The notes: generated by a model from the sequence alone, not told the origin. 64,000 nucleotides of DNA from HGM04593 sp964512955 (GCA_964512955.1 CAZEKX010000001.1:13089-77088), one strand, 5' to 3'; counted from the stretch's first letter, positions 18,866 through 26,867 are shown. Numbers and translations are program-made.

Positions 18866-18873
18866 CAAATTTA
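18866..18873 (-). promoter_or_regulatory. Candidate -7 element for nagA
   Basis: The minus strand reads TAAATTTG, an exact TAnnTTTG match, about 100 nt upstream of the nagA ATG. A well-spaced TTTG is not obvious. The box overlaps the foot of an imperfect hairpin (TGCA/ACTC against GAGT/TGCA), which could be an operator. Confidence 0.4.
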
Positions 18874-18944
18874 TTTAAATTACTTATTATTTGATACTTT
18901 TTAACAAGAAATTTTATTCCATAATTTAATTTTATCGTTTTCCT

Positions 18945-18972
18945 TTTTTAGTATACTGTTTTTAGTATACTG
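18945..18972 (+). repeat. Two tandem 14-bp units with GTATAC core
   Basis: TTTTTAGTATACTG occurs twice back to back without mismatch, then TTTTTATACG follows. Each unit contains the palindrome AGTATACT. The helical-turn-like spacing suggests possible paired binding sites. Confidence 0.6.
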
Positions 18973-19207
18973 TTTTTATACGTAAAACGATTTTTTGCTT
19001 AATGTTTACTGTTTTTCTGTATTTGTGGTAAAATGTAAATAAAATATCTGTATTAGGTGAAAAATTGTTAGTTTTGTAACTTGTGCTGTTTTTTTAATCT
19101 GCGGTTGTCGTTTATTGATAATGCATGGTTTTTTACCTCCTTTTTTCTGAATTTTCAGTCTGTTGTACGGAAAATTCGCCAAAAAACACCTCTTTTTTCT
19201 ACTTTTC

Positions 19208-19238
19208 TTGTATGAATAACAATGTATGTGTATATTTG
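19208..19238 (+). promoter_or_regulatory. Promoter of glnN (sigma-ABfr type)
   Basis: TTG near 19208 and an exact TATATTTG at 19231-19238 are separated by 20 nt. The predicted transcript starts about 25-30 nt before the ATG at 19273. Confidence 0.65.
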
Positions 19239-19272
19239 CACAATATTGAAAAATGTAAACAAAGGTGTATTT

Positions 19273-21456
19273 ATGTCAAAACTCAGGTTCGAAGTTGTAA
19301 GTGCCGCTTTTGGTAAAAAAGCAATAGAGGTTCCAAATCCTTGTAAACGTCCTTCGGAATTGTTCGCGGTGAACGTCTTTAATAGAGAAAAAATGTTCAA
19401 ATATCTCCCGGGAGATGTTTATTCCAAACTGATAGATGTTATAGATAACGATGCTCCATTGGACAGTTCCATAGCAGACAGTGTTGCCAAAGGTATGAAA
19501 CATTGGGCTATAGAGAATGGTGCAACTCACTACACGCATTGGTTCCATCCGCTTACTGAGACAACGGCCGAAAAACACGATGCCTTTGTTGAGCATGACG
19601 GTAAAGGTGGGTTAATAGAAAAGTTTTCGGGTAAGTTGTTGGTTCAACAAGAACCCGATGCATCCTCTTTTCCAAACGGAGGTATACGTAGTACGTTCGA
19701 AGCGCGCGGGTATAGTGCATGGGATCCCACGTCCCCGGCATTTCTCATGGGTAACACGTTATGTATTCCCACAGTGTTTATAGCATACACAGGCGAAGCA
19801 CTCGATTATAAAGCACCATTGCTAAAGGCACTGCGTGCTGTGGACAAGGCTGCTACCGATGTTTGTCGTTATTTCGATAAGAATGTGAAAAAGGTTATAA
19901 CATATCTTGGTTGGGAACAGGAGTATTTCTTGGTTGACGAAGGTATGCTGTTGGCACGTCCCGACCTTTTGCTGACAGGTCGTACATTAATGGGACACGA
20001 CAGTGCAAAGAACCAACAGTTGGAAGACCACTATTTTGGTTCTATTCCCGAGCGTGTTGCCGCATTTATGAAAGATTTGGAGATAGAGGCTCTTAAACTT
20101 GGTATTCCGGCAAAGACCTGCCACAATGAGGCGGCTCCAAACCAGTTCGAACTTGCACCTATCTACGAAGAGTGTAACTTGGCTGTAGACCATAATATGC
20201 TTATAATGGCAATTATGAAAGAGGTTGCCCGTCGACATGGATTCCGTGTCTTGTTGCACGAGAAACCTTTTAAAGGTGTAAACGGTTCGGGTAAACACAA
20301 CAATTGGTCGCTTGGAACAGATACCGGTACCCTGCTTATGGCACCTGGCAAAACCGACAAAGATAATTTGCGATTCATTACATTTGTAGTAAACACATTG
20401 GCTGCAATATATCGTCATAATGGTTTGCTGAAAGCAAGCATAATGTCGGCTGCCAACTCGCATCGTCTTGGTGCTGCCGAGGCACCTCCGGCTATCATAT
20501 CAAGTTTCTTGGGTTCGCATCTCTCATCTGTTCTCGACCACTTGGAGACCACCGATGACGTAGTAAGAATATTGAGCAAAAGAGAACTGCGTTTGAATAT
20601 TCCGCAGATTCCGGAACTAATGATAGACAATACCGACCGTAACCGTACCTCGCCTTTTGCTTTTACCGGAAACCGTTTTGAGTTCCGTGCAGTTGGTTCC
20701 GAGGCAAACTGTGCATCGGCAATGATTGCTTTAAACACCGCTATGGCGGAGCAACTTGTAATATTCAAAAAAGAGGTGGATGCTCTCATAGAATCGGGAG
20801 TAGCAAAGGAAGATGCTCTTGTGAATGTAATAAGAAAATATATTAAATACAGCAAACCAATACGTTTCGATGGTAACGGCTACTCCGAGGAGTGGAGACA
20901 AGAGGCCGAAAAGCGTGGTTTGGATTGCGAGGCAAGTGCGCCTATAGTATTCGACCGATACTTGGATAAAGAGAGCATTGCAATGTTCAGTAACATGGAT
21001 GTTATGACAGCAAAAGAACTTAAAGCACGTAATGAGATAAAATGGGAAATGTACACCAAAAAGGTACAAATAGAAGCACGTGTGTTAGGCGACTTGGCTT
21101 TGAATCACATTGTACCCACTGCCACAAAATATCAGAGTTCACTGCTCGATAATATAATAAAAATGGAGCAAGTGTTAGGCAGTGAAGAGGGGCGCAAGGT
21201 CTCGGCCGAGAATATTGCAACAGTTAAAGATATAGCAATGCGAGTTTCCGAGATTCGTCGTATGGTCGATGAAATGGTAGAGCGTCGCAAGGTGGCAAAT
21301 CGCATACTCGAGGAGCGCGAAAAGGCTGTTGCATATCACGATACCATTGCTCCCATGCTCGAGGAGATACGTACTCACATAGATAAACTCGAAATTATGG
21401 TAGACAATGAATTGTGGACTCTTCCCAAGTACCGCGAATTGTTGTTTATTGTGTAA
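19273..21456 (+). CDS. glnN: Glutamine synthetase type III
   Basis: 727 residues from the ATG at 19273 (MSKLRFEVV); an upstream in-frame ATG at 19222 would begin inside the promoter and is rejected. GSIII is the large dodecameric form typical of Bacteroidetes and cyanobacteria and makes glutamine from glutamate, ammonia and ATP. Typical blocks are THWFHPLTETTAEKHDAF, GWEQEYFLVDE, CHNEAAPNQFELAPIYEE, VNGSGKHNNWSLGT (metal and ATP sites), and FAFTGNRFEFRAVGSE. The gene is monocistronic or leads into murB after 31 nt. Nitrogen control is expected for the family; no regulator site can be named. Confidence 0.96.
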   Translation: MSKLRFEVVSAAFGKKAIEVPNPCKRPSELFAVNVFNREKMFKYLPGDVYSKLIDVIDNDAPLDSSIADSVAKGMKHWAIENGATHYTHWFHPLTETTAEKHDAFVEHDGKGGLIEKFSGKLLVQQEPDASSFPNGGIRSTFEARGYSAWDPTSPAFLMGNTLCIPTVFIAYTGEALDYKAPLLKALRAVDKAATDVCRYFDKNVKKVITYLGWEQEYFLVDEGMLLARPDLLLTGRTLMGHDSAKNQQLEDHYFGSIPERVAAFMKDLEIEALKLGIPAKTCHNEAAPNQFELAPIYEECNLAVDHNMLIMAIMKEVARRHGFRVLLHEKPFKGVNGSGKHNNWSLGTDTGTLLMAPGKTDKDNLRFITFVVNTLAAIYRHNGLLKASIMSAANSHRLGAAEAPPAIISSFLGSHLSSVLDHLETTDDVVRILSKRELRLNIPQIPELMIDNTDRNRTSPFAFTGNRFEFRAVGSEANCASAMIALNTAMAEQLVIFKKEVDALIESGVAKEDALVNVIRKYIKYSKPIRFDGNGYSEEWRQEAEKRGLDCEASAPIVFDRYLDKESIAMFSNMDVMTAKELKARNEIKWEMYTKKVQIEARVLGDLALNHIVPTATKYQSSLLDNIIKMEQVLGSEEGRKVSAENIATVKDIAMRVSEIRRMVDEMVERRKVANRILEEREKAVAYHDTIAPMLEEIRTHIDKLEIMVDNELWTLPKYRELLFIV

Positions 21457-21487
21457 ATAAAGAACCATGTAAAGAGGATTGGTATAT

Positions 21488-22495
21488 ATGATAAAAAAGG
21501 AAAAATCATATTCATTACTTTTACATAACACCTTCGGTATAGATGTCGAAGCAGAGCAGTTTGTAGAGTTTGAAACCGAAACCGAACTTGTCGAACTCAT
21601 AAAAAATGGAATTTCCTCACCCATATTGGTAATAGGTGGTGGCAGCAATCTTCTATTTATGAAAAATTACAGTGGAACGGTTTTGCACTCCCGTATATGC
21701 GATATACAGGTTGTGGAGGAGAACGACGAGGTTGCTTATCTGCGTGTCGGCAGTGGTGTAGAGTGGGACTATTTGGTGAAGTACAGTATCGATAACGGTT
21801 TGCAAGGTCTTGAAAACCTCTCAGCCATACCGGGTGAGGTTGGAGCAAGTGCAGTGCAGAATGTTGGTGCATACGGAGTAGAGGCAGGTGAACTTATTCA
21901 TTCGGTAGAAGCAATATCCCTGACCGATGCATCAAAAAGAATATTCATGCAGAACGACTGCTGTTTTGCCTATCGTTATAGCATATTTAAAAACGAGGAG
22001 AAAGGTAAGAATGTAATAACATACGTTACATATTGTTTGCGTAAGGTGCCCGAATATAAAGTTTCTTATGGAAATATGCTTTCGAAAGTTGAAGCATTAG
22101 GTGGTCTTTCTGCTCAAAATATCCGTACTGTGGTGTGCGAGACACGTGCCTCTAAATTGCCCTCTCCCTCTTGTCTGGGCAGTGCCGGCAGTTTTTTTAT
22201 GAATCCGGTAGTAGATATTGCTGTTGCCGACAAATTAAAGAAACAATATCCCGAAATGCCACAATACGACACCCCCGACGGTAGAGTAAAACTGTCGGCA
22301 GGGTGGCTCATAGAGCAGTGCGGATGGAAGGGAAAACGTATAGGTAATGTCGGTTCATACCCCAAACAGGCACTTGTTATTGTTAATTACGGTGGCGCAA
22401 CCGGTACCGAGGTCATGGCATTTTCCAATGCTGTATGCAACGCGGTTAAGGAATCCTTTGGTGTTGAACTGCACCCCGAGGTGAATACCATATAA
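21488..22495 (+). CDS. murB: UDP-N-acetylmuramate dehydrogenase
   Basis: FAD/NADPH enzyme that reduces UDP-GlcNAc-enolpyruvate to UDP-MurNAc in peptidoglycan synthesis. The 335 residues begin at the ATG at 21488 (MIKKEKSYS); an AAAGAGGA stretch about 10 nt upstream is an unusually good ribosome-binding site, and the TTG three codons upstream is less likely. FAD-binding VIGGGSNLLF, SAIPGEVGASAVQNVGAYG, the CFAYRYSIFK block, the catalytic SAGSFFMNPVV and AGWLIEQCGWKG are present. Confidence 0.96.
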   Translation: MIKKEKSYSLLLHNTFGIDVEAEQFVEFETETELVELIKNGISSPILVIGGGSNLLFMKNYSGTVLHSRICDIQVVEENDEVAYLRVGSGVEWDYLVKYSIDNGLQGLENLSAIPGEVGASAVQNVGAYGVEAGELIHSVEAISLTDASKRIFMQNDCCFAYRYSIFKNEEKGKNVITYVTYCLRKVPEYKVSYGNMLSKVEALGGLSAQNIRTVVCETRASKLPSPSCLGSAGSFFMNPVVDIAVADKLKKQYPEMPQYDTPDGRVKLSAGWLIEQCGWKGKRIGNVGSYPKQALVIVNYGGATGTEVMAFSNAVCNAVKESFGVELHPEVNTI

Positions 22496-22500
22496 AGGTT

Positions 22501-23262
22501 ATGAGAATTAAATTATTAGGAACAGGAACATCTACCGGAGTACCGGAATTAGGTTGCTCGTGTGAGGTGTGTACATCGTCCGACCCACGCGACTCCCGTT
22601 TGCGTTGCTCGGCAATGGTTGAGGATGACAACGTGCGTCTGCTCATCGATTGCGGTCCCGATTTCCGTACTCAACTGCTGCATGAACCTTTTCGTAAAAT
22701 AGATGCTGTTATTCTCACCCATAAGCATTACGACCATGTGGCAGGGCTCGACGACCTGCGTCCATTCTGTTTCTCAGGCGACATACCTGTATATGCCGAA
22801 CACGAAACCGAGATGCAGGTACGTAATATATTTCCGTATTGTTTTACCGAAAAGAAATATCCCGGAGTACCCAATCTGCAACTCTGTACGGTGGACATAG
22901 ATACTCCATTTAAAATTAAACATCTTGAGATAATTCCCATAAGAGTGTTTCATGGTAAGATGCCCATTGCCGGATATAGAATAGGGAAGTTGGCATATAT
23001 TACCGATATGAGTTTTATTGAACCTGGAGAATTGGAGAAGTTACGTGGAGTAGAGGTGTTGGTTATGAATGCATTGAGATATTCAAAACCCCATAGAACA
23101 CACCAAACAGTACTTGAAGCACTTAGAATAGTTGATAATCTTAAACCGCGTGAAACATATTTCACACATCTCATGCATCATATCGGCCTGCACGCAAAGA
23201 TTGAGAAATGTCTGCCGGTGGGGGTACATCTTGGTTACGATGGCTTAGAGATAGAAATATAA
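22501..23262 (+). CDS. Metallo-beta-lactamase fold hydrolase, PhnP-like
   Basis: 253 residues with the MBL zinc motif in THKHYDHVAGLDDLRPF (HxHxDH) and downstream histidines in FHGKMPIAGYR and THLMHHIGLH. The Cys-rich N-terminal CSCEVC segment, possibly a structural zinc site, and ITDMSFI are seen in PhnP-type phosphodiesterases that act on cyclic phosphates or nucleotides. No phosphonate genes are nearby, so the substrate is open. Starts 5 nt after murB; its last codons form part of a 42-bp palindrome. Confidence 0.85.
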   Translation: MRIKLLGTGTSTGVPELGCSCEVCTSSDPRDSRLRCSAMVEDDNVRLLIDCGPDFRTQLLHEPFRKIDAVILTHKHYDHVAGLDDLRPFCFSGDIPVYAEHETEMQVRNIFPYCFTEKKYPGVPNLQLCTVDIDTPFKIKHLEIIPIRVFHGKMPIAGYRIGKLAYITDMSFIEPGELEKLRGVEVLVMNALRYSKPHRTHQTVLEALRIVDNLKPRETYFTHLMHHIGLHAKIEKCLPVGVHLGYDGLEIEI

Positions 23263-23292
23263 CAACGAACATGTTCGTTGTTATATTTCTAT
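23251..23292. terminator. 42-bp perfect palindrome overlapping the 3' end of the MBL gene
   Basis: 21-base arms centred on ACATGT, no mismatch. The left arm includes the last codons and the stop of the MBL gene. It separates convergent genes and faces hsp20. Confidence 0.85.
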
Positions 23293-23311
23293 GTGGTAAT
23301 TTCAACCTCTA

Positions 23312-23800
23312 TTACTCAATTGTAATCTGTTTGTTTGCCTCTTTATGTTCGGCAGGCATCTTTTTGGGTATCTCAATATTAAGAACACCATCGGTAACCT
23401 TTGCTTGAATCTTGCCGGCATCTACATCGTCCGGAAGAATAAGTGTCTGTTGAAATTTTGTATATGAGAACTCGCGACGCAAATATCGTCCTTTTCTATC
23501 CTCTTCGTTCTTTTCGTTGTGTTCATTATCCGAACAATTACATTTACCATCTTTCTCAGTACAATTGCAGTTTTTCTCCATTGTGATGGTGAGGTCGTTT
23601 TCTGAATTAAGATGAATCTTGAAGTCCGATTTTGTCATACCGGGTGCGGCAACCTCTACTGTATATTTGTTTTCACACTCAATAACATTGATAGCAGGTG
23701 CAGTTGCATTGCCACGTATCATCCACTCATTGTTAAAGAAATCGTTAAAAATGCTGGGAATCCAGTGCTGCGTTGTACCGCGTTTTACAGGCATACTCAT
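23312..23800 (-). CDS. Hsp20 / small heat-shock protein with Cys-rich insertion
   Basis: 162 residues from the ATG at 23800 (MSMPVKRG); an alternative upstream start runs through the leader hairpin and is unlikely. The alpha-crystallin domain (about 37-145) is complete: VIECENKYTVEVAAPGMTKSDF, YLRREFSYTKFQQTLILPDDVDAGKI, DGVLNIEIPKK (the I-x-I tail contact lies near QITIE). Between beta strands there is an acidic loop with C78, C80, C87 and C89 (two C-x-C pairs) followed by Asn/Glu-rich residues. sHsps hold unfolding proteins in the cytosol. The Cys pairs could bind a metal or respond to redox state; this is inferred. Confidence 0.9.
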   Translation of the reverse strand: MSMPVKRGTTQHWIPSIFNDFFNNEWMIRGNATAPAINVIECENKYTVEVAAPGMTKSDFKIHLNSENDLTITMEKNCNCTEKDGKCNCSDNEHNEKNEEDRKGRYLRREFSYTKFQQTLILPDDVDAGKIQAKVTDGVLNIEIPKKMPAEHKEANKQITIE

Positions 23801-23832
23801 TTTTTTTGAAGTTTTAATGGTTAAACATGGTA

Positions 23833-23851
23833 GAACCACTCATGGTGGTTC
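23833..23851 (-). promoter_or_regulatory. Hairpin in the hsp20 leader
   Basis: GAACCAC and GTGGTTC surround a 5-nt loop about 35-50 nt before the hsp20 ATG. It could be an operator or a thermosensor-like leader structure. Confidence 0.4.
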
Positions 23852-23907
23852 CTATGCCTATAAAATGTATTTCTTGGTTATTTGGTTCTTCTCTTTTGCA
23901 AATTTTG

Positions 23908-23926
23908 AACAGATTTCTAATCTGTT
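23908..23926. promoter_or_regulatory. Inverted repeat AACAGATT-TCT-AATCTGTT
   Basis: Perfect 8-bp arms with a 3-nt centre, in the spacer between the chorismatase-like gene and hsp20. A weak terminator of the upstream gene or an operator; the sequence does not decide. Confidence 0.35.
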
Positions 23927-23941
23927 AGCATAAGAACCGTT

Positions 23942-25021
23942 TTATGCGATACATCCTGTTCCCTCAATCTCCACCAAAAGTTCTCTACGGCAAATATCAC
24001 ATTTCAGGTAAATCTTCTGTGGAGCAGGGTAGTTATTATCCATAAACTCTTTTATGGCTTTAATGTCTTCATCATGTTTGACATATACTCTAAGTGTTGA
24101 GTATTTTGTCGATGTACAGTTAGTGGGTATGTTCTTTGGCGATATAAGACAATTCATAATCTCCATTGTGGCAGATGTTTGAATAACACTGTCATTAGAA
24201 CAAATGCTCTCTTCGCCTTTAATGGCCGCTGTTCCCGAGATGTATATATGATCATCCACTAACCTTGCACGTTCAAACTTAGGAGTAGTCTTGCACTCGC
24301 TCATGCCTGCCAAAACATTTTGGGAGTAGTTGTGTGCGGCAATTTGCATTGGGTTGTCTATGGCTGTGTTTGTCGTATTTCCCTTCGATGCAAAAATTTC
24401 AACCATTATACCACCGCCGTTTTGTCCTATACCGGTTGCCGATGGGTAACCATTCTGCCACTCTGTTTGTGAGTAAAACGAACTGCGAGCATCGTTGAAC
24501 TCCTGGTAGTTCTGTAAACCGTTTTGCTCACCTGTTATGTCGTTAATGTAATTCCATTGACGGTATATATCGTTAATGGAGAATCCCTCTTTTATAAGAA
24601 TGTTATGTAAAGTATCGAAGATAATCCTCGATTGCTCTTTTACAGAGCAATCTAAATCCTTGCAAATAATTCCTGCGGTTATAAGTTCTCTATTCTCACC
24701 TTTTTTAAGAACAGTATATTGTTGTTTGCGTTCAACAACCGTATCGTCATCGTACATAACAAGTACTTCGGCAACAAGTGAAGTTCCGTAGGGCTTCTGT
24801 GCAACATAACTTATAAGTGTGTTGTTATCAAAGAAATTACCAATGCACTCTTTTATTATATCTGTGTTATACAGATACTCCGCATTATCTTTTGGTTGGT
24901 GAAAGAATGTAATCTTAATGATATTCTGACATGCAGATAATTGCTCCAATACAGAGAGGCACATCTCTTTGAAATCCCCCTCTTTTGTTGCCGAGAATAT
25001 AATCTGTTCCTTGTTAAACAT
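23942..25021 (-). CDS. Chorismatase / RidA-superfamily-like protein (FkbO/Hyg5-like)
   Basis: 359 residues. The central block RQWNYINDITG...LQNYQEFNDARSSFY and SATGIGQNGGGIMVEIFA matches the pattern of chorismatases of the FkbO/Hyg5 type (Y/F-N-x-x-R and P-x-A-T-G-I-G), and the C-terminal half has a RidA-like GTAAIKGEESI segment. Those enzymes convert chorismate to hydroxybenzoates or dihydroxycyclohexadiene acids and feed secondary metabolism or aryl polyene synthesis. No polyene, polyketide or shikimate genes are near. A Cys pair near the C-terminus (CDICRRE) is unusual. The family call is by pattern recognition; the substrate is not established. Confidence 0.6.
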   Translation of the reverse strand: MFNKEQIIFSATKEGDFKEMCLSVLEQLSACQNIIKITFFHQPKDNAEYLYNTDIIKECIGNFFDNNTLISYVAQKPYGTSLVAEVLVMYDDDTVVERKQQYTVLKKGENRELITAGIICKDLDCSVKEQSRIIFDTLHNILIKEGFSINDIYRQWNYINDITGEQNGLQNYQEFNDARSSFYSQTEWQNGYPSATGIGQNGGGIMVEIFASKGNTTNTAIDNPMQIAAHNYSQNVLAGMSECKTTPKFERARLVDDHIYISGTAAIKGEESICSNDSVIQTSATMEIMNCLISPKNIPTNCTSTKYSTLRVYVKHDEDIKAIKEFMDNNYPAPQKIYLKCDICRRELLVEIEGTGCIA

Positions 25022-25141
25022 TCTTTGCTTGTTATCTTTTTTGTGAGTTACAGCGTTGTTTTTCCGTTATGCCGTTTCAGGTTGCGAATTTACAAAATTT
25101 TCCCGACAAATAGTCTTTGTTGTACAACTTTCTCTATAATA

Positions 25142-25606
25142 TCAAAGCAGTTTAAAGCGAAGACGCAGTGTTCCATTCTCCCAACTATGACTTATAATTT
25201 TGAACACTCCAATCTGTGATGTGTTTTCTACGTGTGTACCAATACATGCACAAGTATCGTAATCGCCCACACGTACCAAGCGTAGAGTGTCGCTTGCATC
25301 TGCCGGCAATTTTCCCAAATCAACATCATCGGGTACATCGGCACGTGTACAATATTCTATAGTAACCTGCATGTTTTGTGATATAATCTCATTTACCTTC
25401 TCCTCTATGGCTGTAATCTGCTCTTCTGTTGGCGCAGTTGTCAATGTATAGTCGCATTTACTCTTTTTGCGTTCTATGTGCGCATTTCTACTTCTCTCGC
25501 AACCGAACATACGTACCATTGTTTGGTTCAATATATGTTCAACAGTATGCATAGGCGGGTATTCTGCCTTGTTGTGGTCGTTAAGTATGGGCGTTTCGGT
25601 AGTCAT
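25142..25606 (-). CDS. Alanyl-tRNA editing domain protein (AlaX-like)
   Basis: 154 residues. A stand-alone editing domain related to the second additional domain of ThrRS/AlaRS, expected to hydrolyse mischarged tRNA. Zinc ligands are visible: HTVEHILNQTM (H-x-x-x-H) and the CACIGTHV segment. The first 20 residues (MTTETPILNDHNKAEYPPMH) are nearly the same as the start of the Fic gene just upstream, apart from A/Q at residue 14. The start lies 4 nt after the Fic stop, so the two are cotranscribed. The leader may be native here, because it runs directly into the HTVEH motif. Confidence 0.85.
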   Translation of the reverse strand: MTTETPILNDHNKAEYPPMHTVEHILNQTMVRMFGCERSRNAHIERKKSKCDYTLTTAPTEEQITAIEEKVNEIISQNMQVTIEYCTRADVPDDVDLGKLPADASDTLRLVRVGDYDTCACIGTHVENTSQIGVFKIISHSWENGTLRLRFKLL

Positions 25607-25633
25607 TATATTATTGGTTTTGTTGGTTAATAA
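25547..25633 (-). repeat. Direct repeat copy A (start of the alaX-like gene plus the end of fic)
   Basis: Pairs with copy B at a constant offset of 1051 bp without gaps. The 60-nt coding part matches at about 51 of 60 positions; the outer 17 nt match at about 14. In this copy the outer part encodes the last codons of Fic (LINQQNQ). Confidence 0.75.
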
Positions 25634-26657
25634 GGTTTACAACAACTTTAATCATTATGTCCTTTTCTTCGGTGCTGCTCTCGGCAATCATAAGTGTGAG
25701 TGCTACAAGTGTGTTGTCGGCTATTCGCTTGCTGCCATCGGCACGGTAAAGTATTCCGTTGCGTTCCATAAACCATAGGAACAGCATTGCCGCAATACGC
25801 TTGTTGCCATCGTTGAATGAGTGGTTCTTTGTTACAAGATAGAGTAGTGTTGCAGCTTTTTCCTCAACGCTTGGATATAGTTCCTCGCCACCGAATGTCT
25901 GGTAAATCTGCCCGATTGAACTCTTGAATGAATTGTCCTTTTCGTTGGCAAACAGTTCACTCTCTCCAAATTTCTCTTTCAGGCTCATTATTGCTTCCAT
26001 TGCATTCTCGTATGTTGCATGGAAACGTTCTTTGCTTGTAGTCTTGTCAATTGTCAGTTGCTGATAGTCGTAACGGTCGAGCGTGTCGAGTGCGTAAACG
26101 TAATCGGCAACAACAGAGAACAATCCTTTTGATTGGTCATCGGTAAGTTTCTCCTGTGCATTGACAGTGTTTGCCATCAAACGAACAACATCTTTCAGTT
26201 CGTTATAATGCTCAATGCGTATTTTGTCATTTATGGCATAACCTTTAACAATGTAGTCTTTAAGTACGCGGTTTGCCCAAATGCGGAATTGTGTACCTCT
26301 CTTGCTTTTAACTCTGTAACCGACAGAGGTTATCATTTCGATATTATAGTGCTCTACTTGGTATGTTTTACCATCTGTGGCAGTTGTCGCAAAATTTGCG
26401 ACAACTGGTAAGCCCTCCAATTCTTCTTTTAGTGCATTGTTGATGTGTTTACCAATTGTTTTTATGTCTCTGCCAAATAAAAGAGCAATTTGTGAACGGT
26501 TGAGCCAAACTGTTTCATTTTCCAATTTGACATCAAGTGAAATTGTATTGTCTTCACTTGTGTATATTGTAATTGGTGATATCTCAGGCTCGCCGTTATG
26601 CATAGGTGGGTACTCCTGTTTGTTGTGGTCGTTAAGTATTGGTGTTTCGGTGGTCAT
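25611..26657 (-). CDS. RhuM-like / Fic-domain protein
   Basis: 348 residues from the ATG at 26657; the longer frame starts with a TTG inside a palindrome and is rejected. The N-terminal RhuM-type part (about 25-150; ISPITIYTSEDNTISLDV...VWLNRSQIALLFG...IRIEHYNELKDV) is followed by a Fic/Doc domain (about 215-330) with motif HSFNDGNKR, the H-x-F-x-D-G-N-K-R form used by AMP-transferring or phosphotransferring Fic/Doc enzymes. The target protein is unknown. An antitoxin is not obvious; the N-terminal domain might fill that role. The first 20 residues copy the leader of the next gene. It is transcribed downstream of tRNA-His and has no clear promoter of its own. Confidence 0.88.
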   Translation of the reverse strand: MTTETPILNDHNKQEYPPMHNGEPEISPITIYTSEDNTISLDVKLENETVWLNRSQIALLFGRDIKTIGKHINNALKEELEGLPVVANFATTATDGKTYQVEHYNIEMITSVGYRVKSKRGTQFRIWANRVLKDYIVKGYAINDKIRIEHYNELKDVVRLMANTVNAQEKLTDDQSKGLFSVVADYVYALDTLDRYDYQQLTIDKTTSKERFHATYENAMEAIMSLKEKFGESELFANEKDNSFKSSIGQIYQTFGGEELYPSVEEKAATLLYLVTKNHSFNDGNKRIAAMLFLWFMERNGILYRADGSKRIADNTLVALTLMIAESSTEEKDIMIKVVVNLINQQNQ

Positions 26658-26684
26658 AGGTTGTTTTGGTTTGTTAGTTATTAA
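26598..26684 (-). repeat. Direct repeat copy B (start of fic and its upstream leader)
   Basis: Second copy of the 87-bp direct repeat. Here the outer 17 nt are non-coding leader next to the tRNA-His terminator. Confidence 0.75.
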
Positions 26685-26687
26685 CAA

Positions 26688-26715
26688 AAAAGAGTGTCAA
26701 TATTGACACTCTTTT
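26688..26715. terminator. 28-bp perfect palindrome behind tRNA-His
   Basis: AAAAGAGTGTCAAT pairs with ATTGACACTCTTTT, ending in T residues on the minus strand 1-2 nt after the tRNA 3' end. Typical tRNA terminator, which raises the question of how the fic unit is transcribed. Confidence 0.8.
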
Positions 26716-26716
26716 G

Positions 26717-26791
26717 GGTGGATGGTGGGGCTCGAACCCACGACATTCAGAACCACAATCTGACGCTCTAACCAACTGAACTACAACCACC
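26717..26791 (-). tRNA. tRNA-His (GUG)
   Basis: Minus-strand cloverleaf. Extra 5' G(-1) opposite C73, acceptor GTGGTTG / CATCCAC with one U-U mismatch at pair 5-68, D arm TAGTTCAGTTGGTTAGAGC, anticodon stem CAGA/TCTG with loop TTGTGGT (anticodon GTG), T arm GTGGG-TTCGAGC-CCCAC. CCA is not encoded. The G(-1):C73 pair confirms a histidine tRNA. Confidence 0.93.
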
Positions 26792-26867
26792 ATGTCACTT
26801 TAATTCCCTAAAGCGTTGCAAAGGTAAGAACATTTTTGTTACTATGCAAGTGTTTTTGCTGTTTTTT

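Larger units (their letters stand above)
18770..19272. promoter_or_regulatory. 503-bp divergent intergenic region between nagA and glnN
   Basis: No gene is seen. It holds an imperfect hairpin near 18835-18869 in the nagA leader, a minus-strand TAAATTTG box at 18866-18873, a tandem repeat at 18945-18972 and the glnN promoter at 19208-19238. The remainder is AT-rich, with T tracts and no long ORF. Confidence 0.6.

Noticed and set aside
18945..18972. Tandem repeat considered as a CRISPR remnant
   Set aside because: Two contiguous 14-bp units without spacers and no cas genes in the window.
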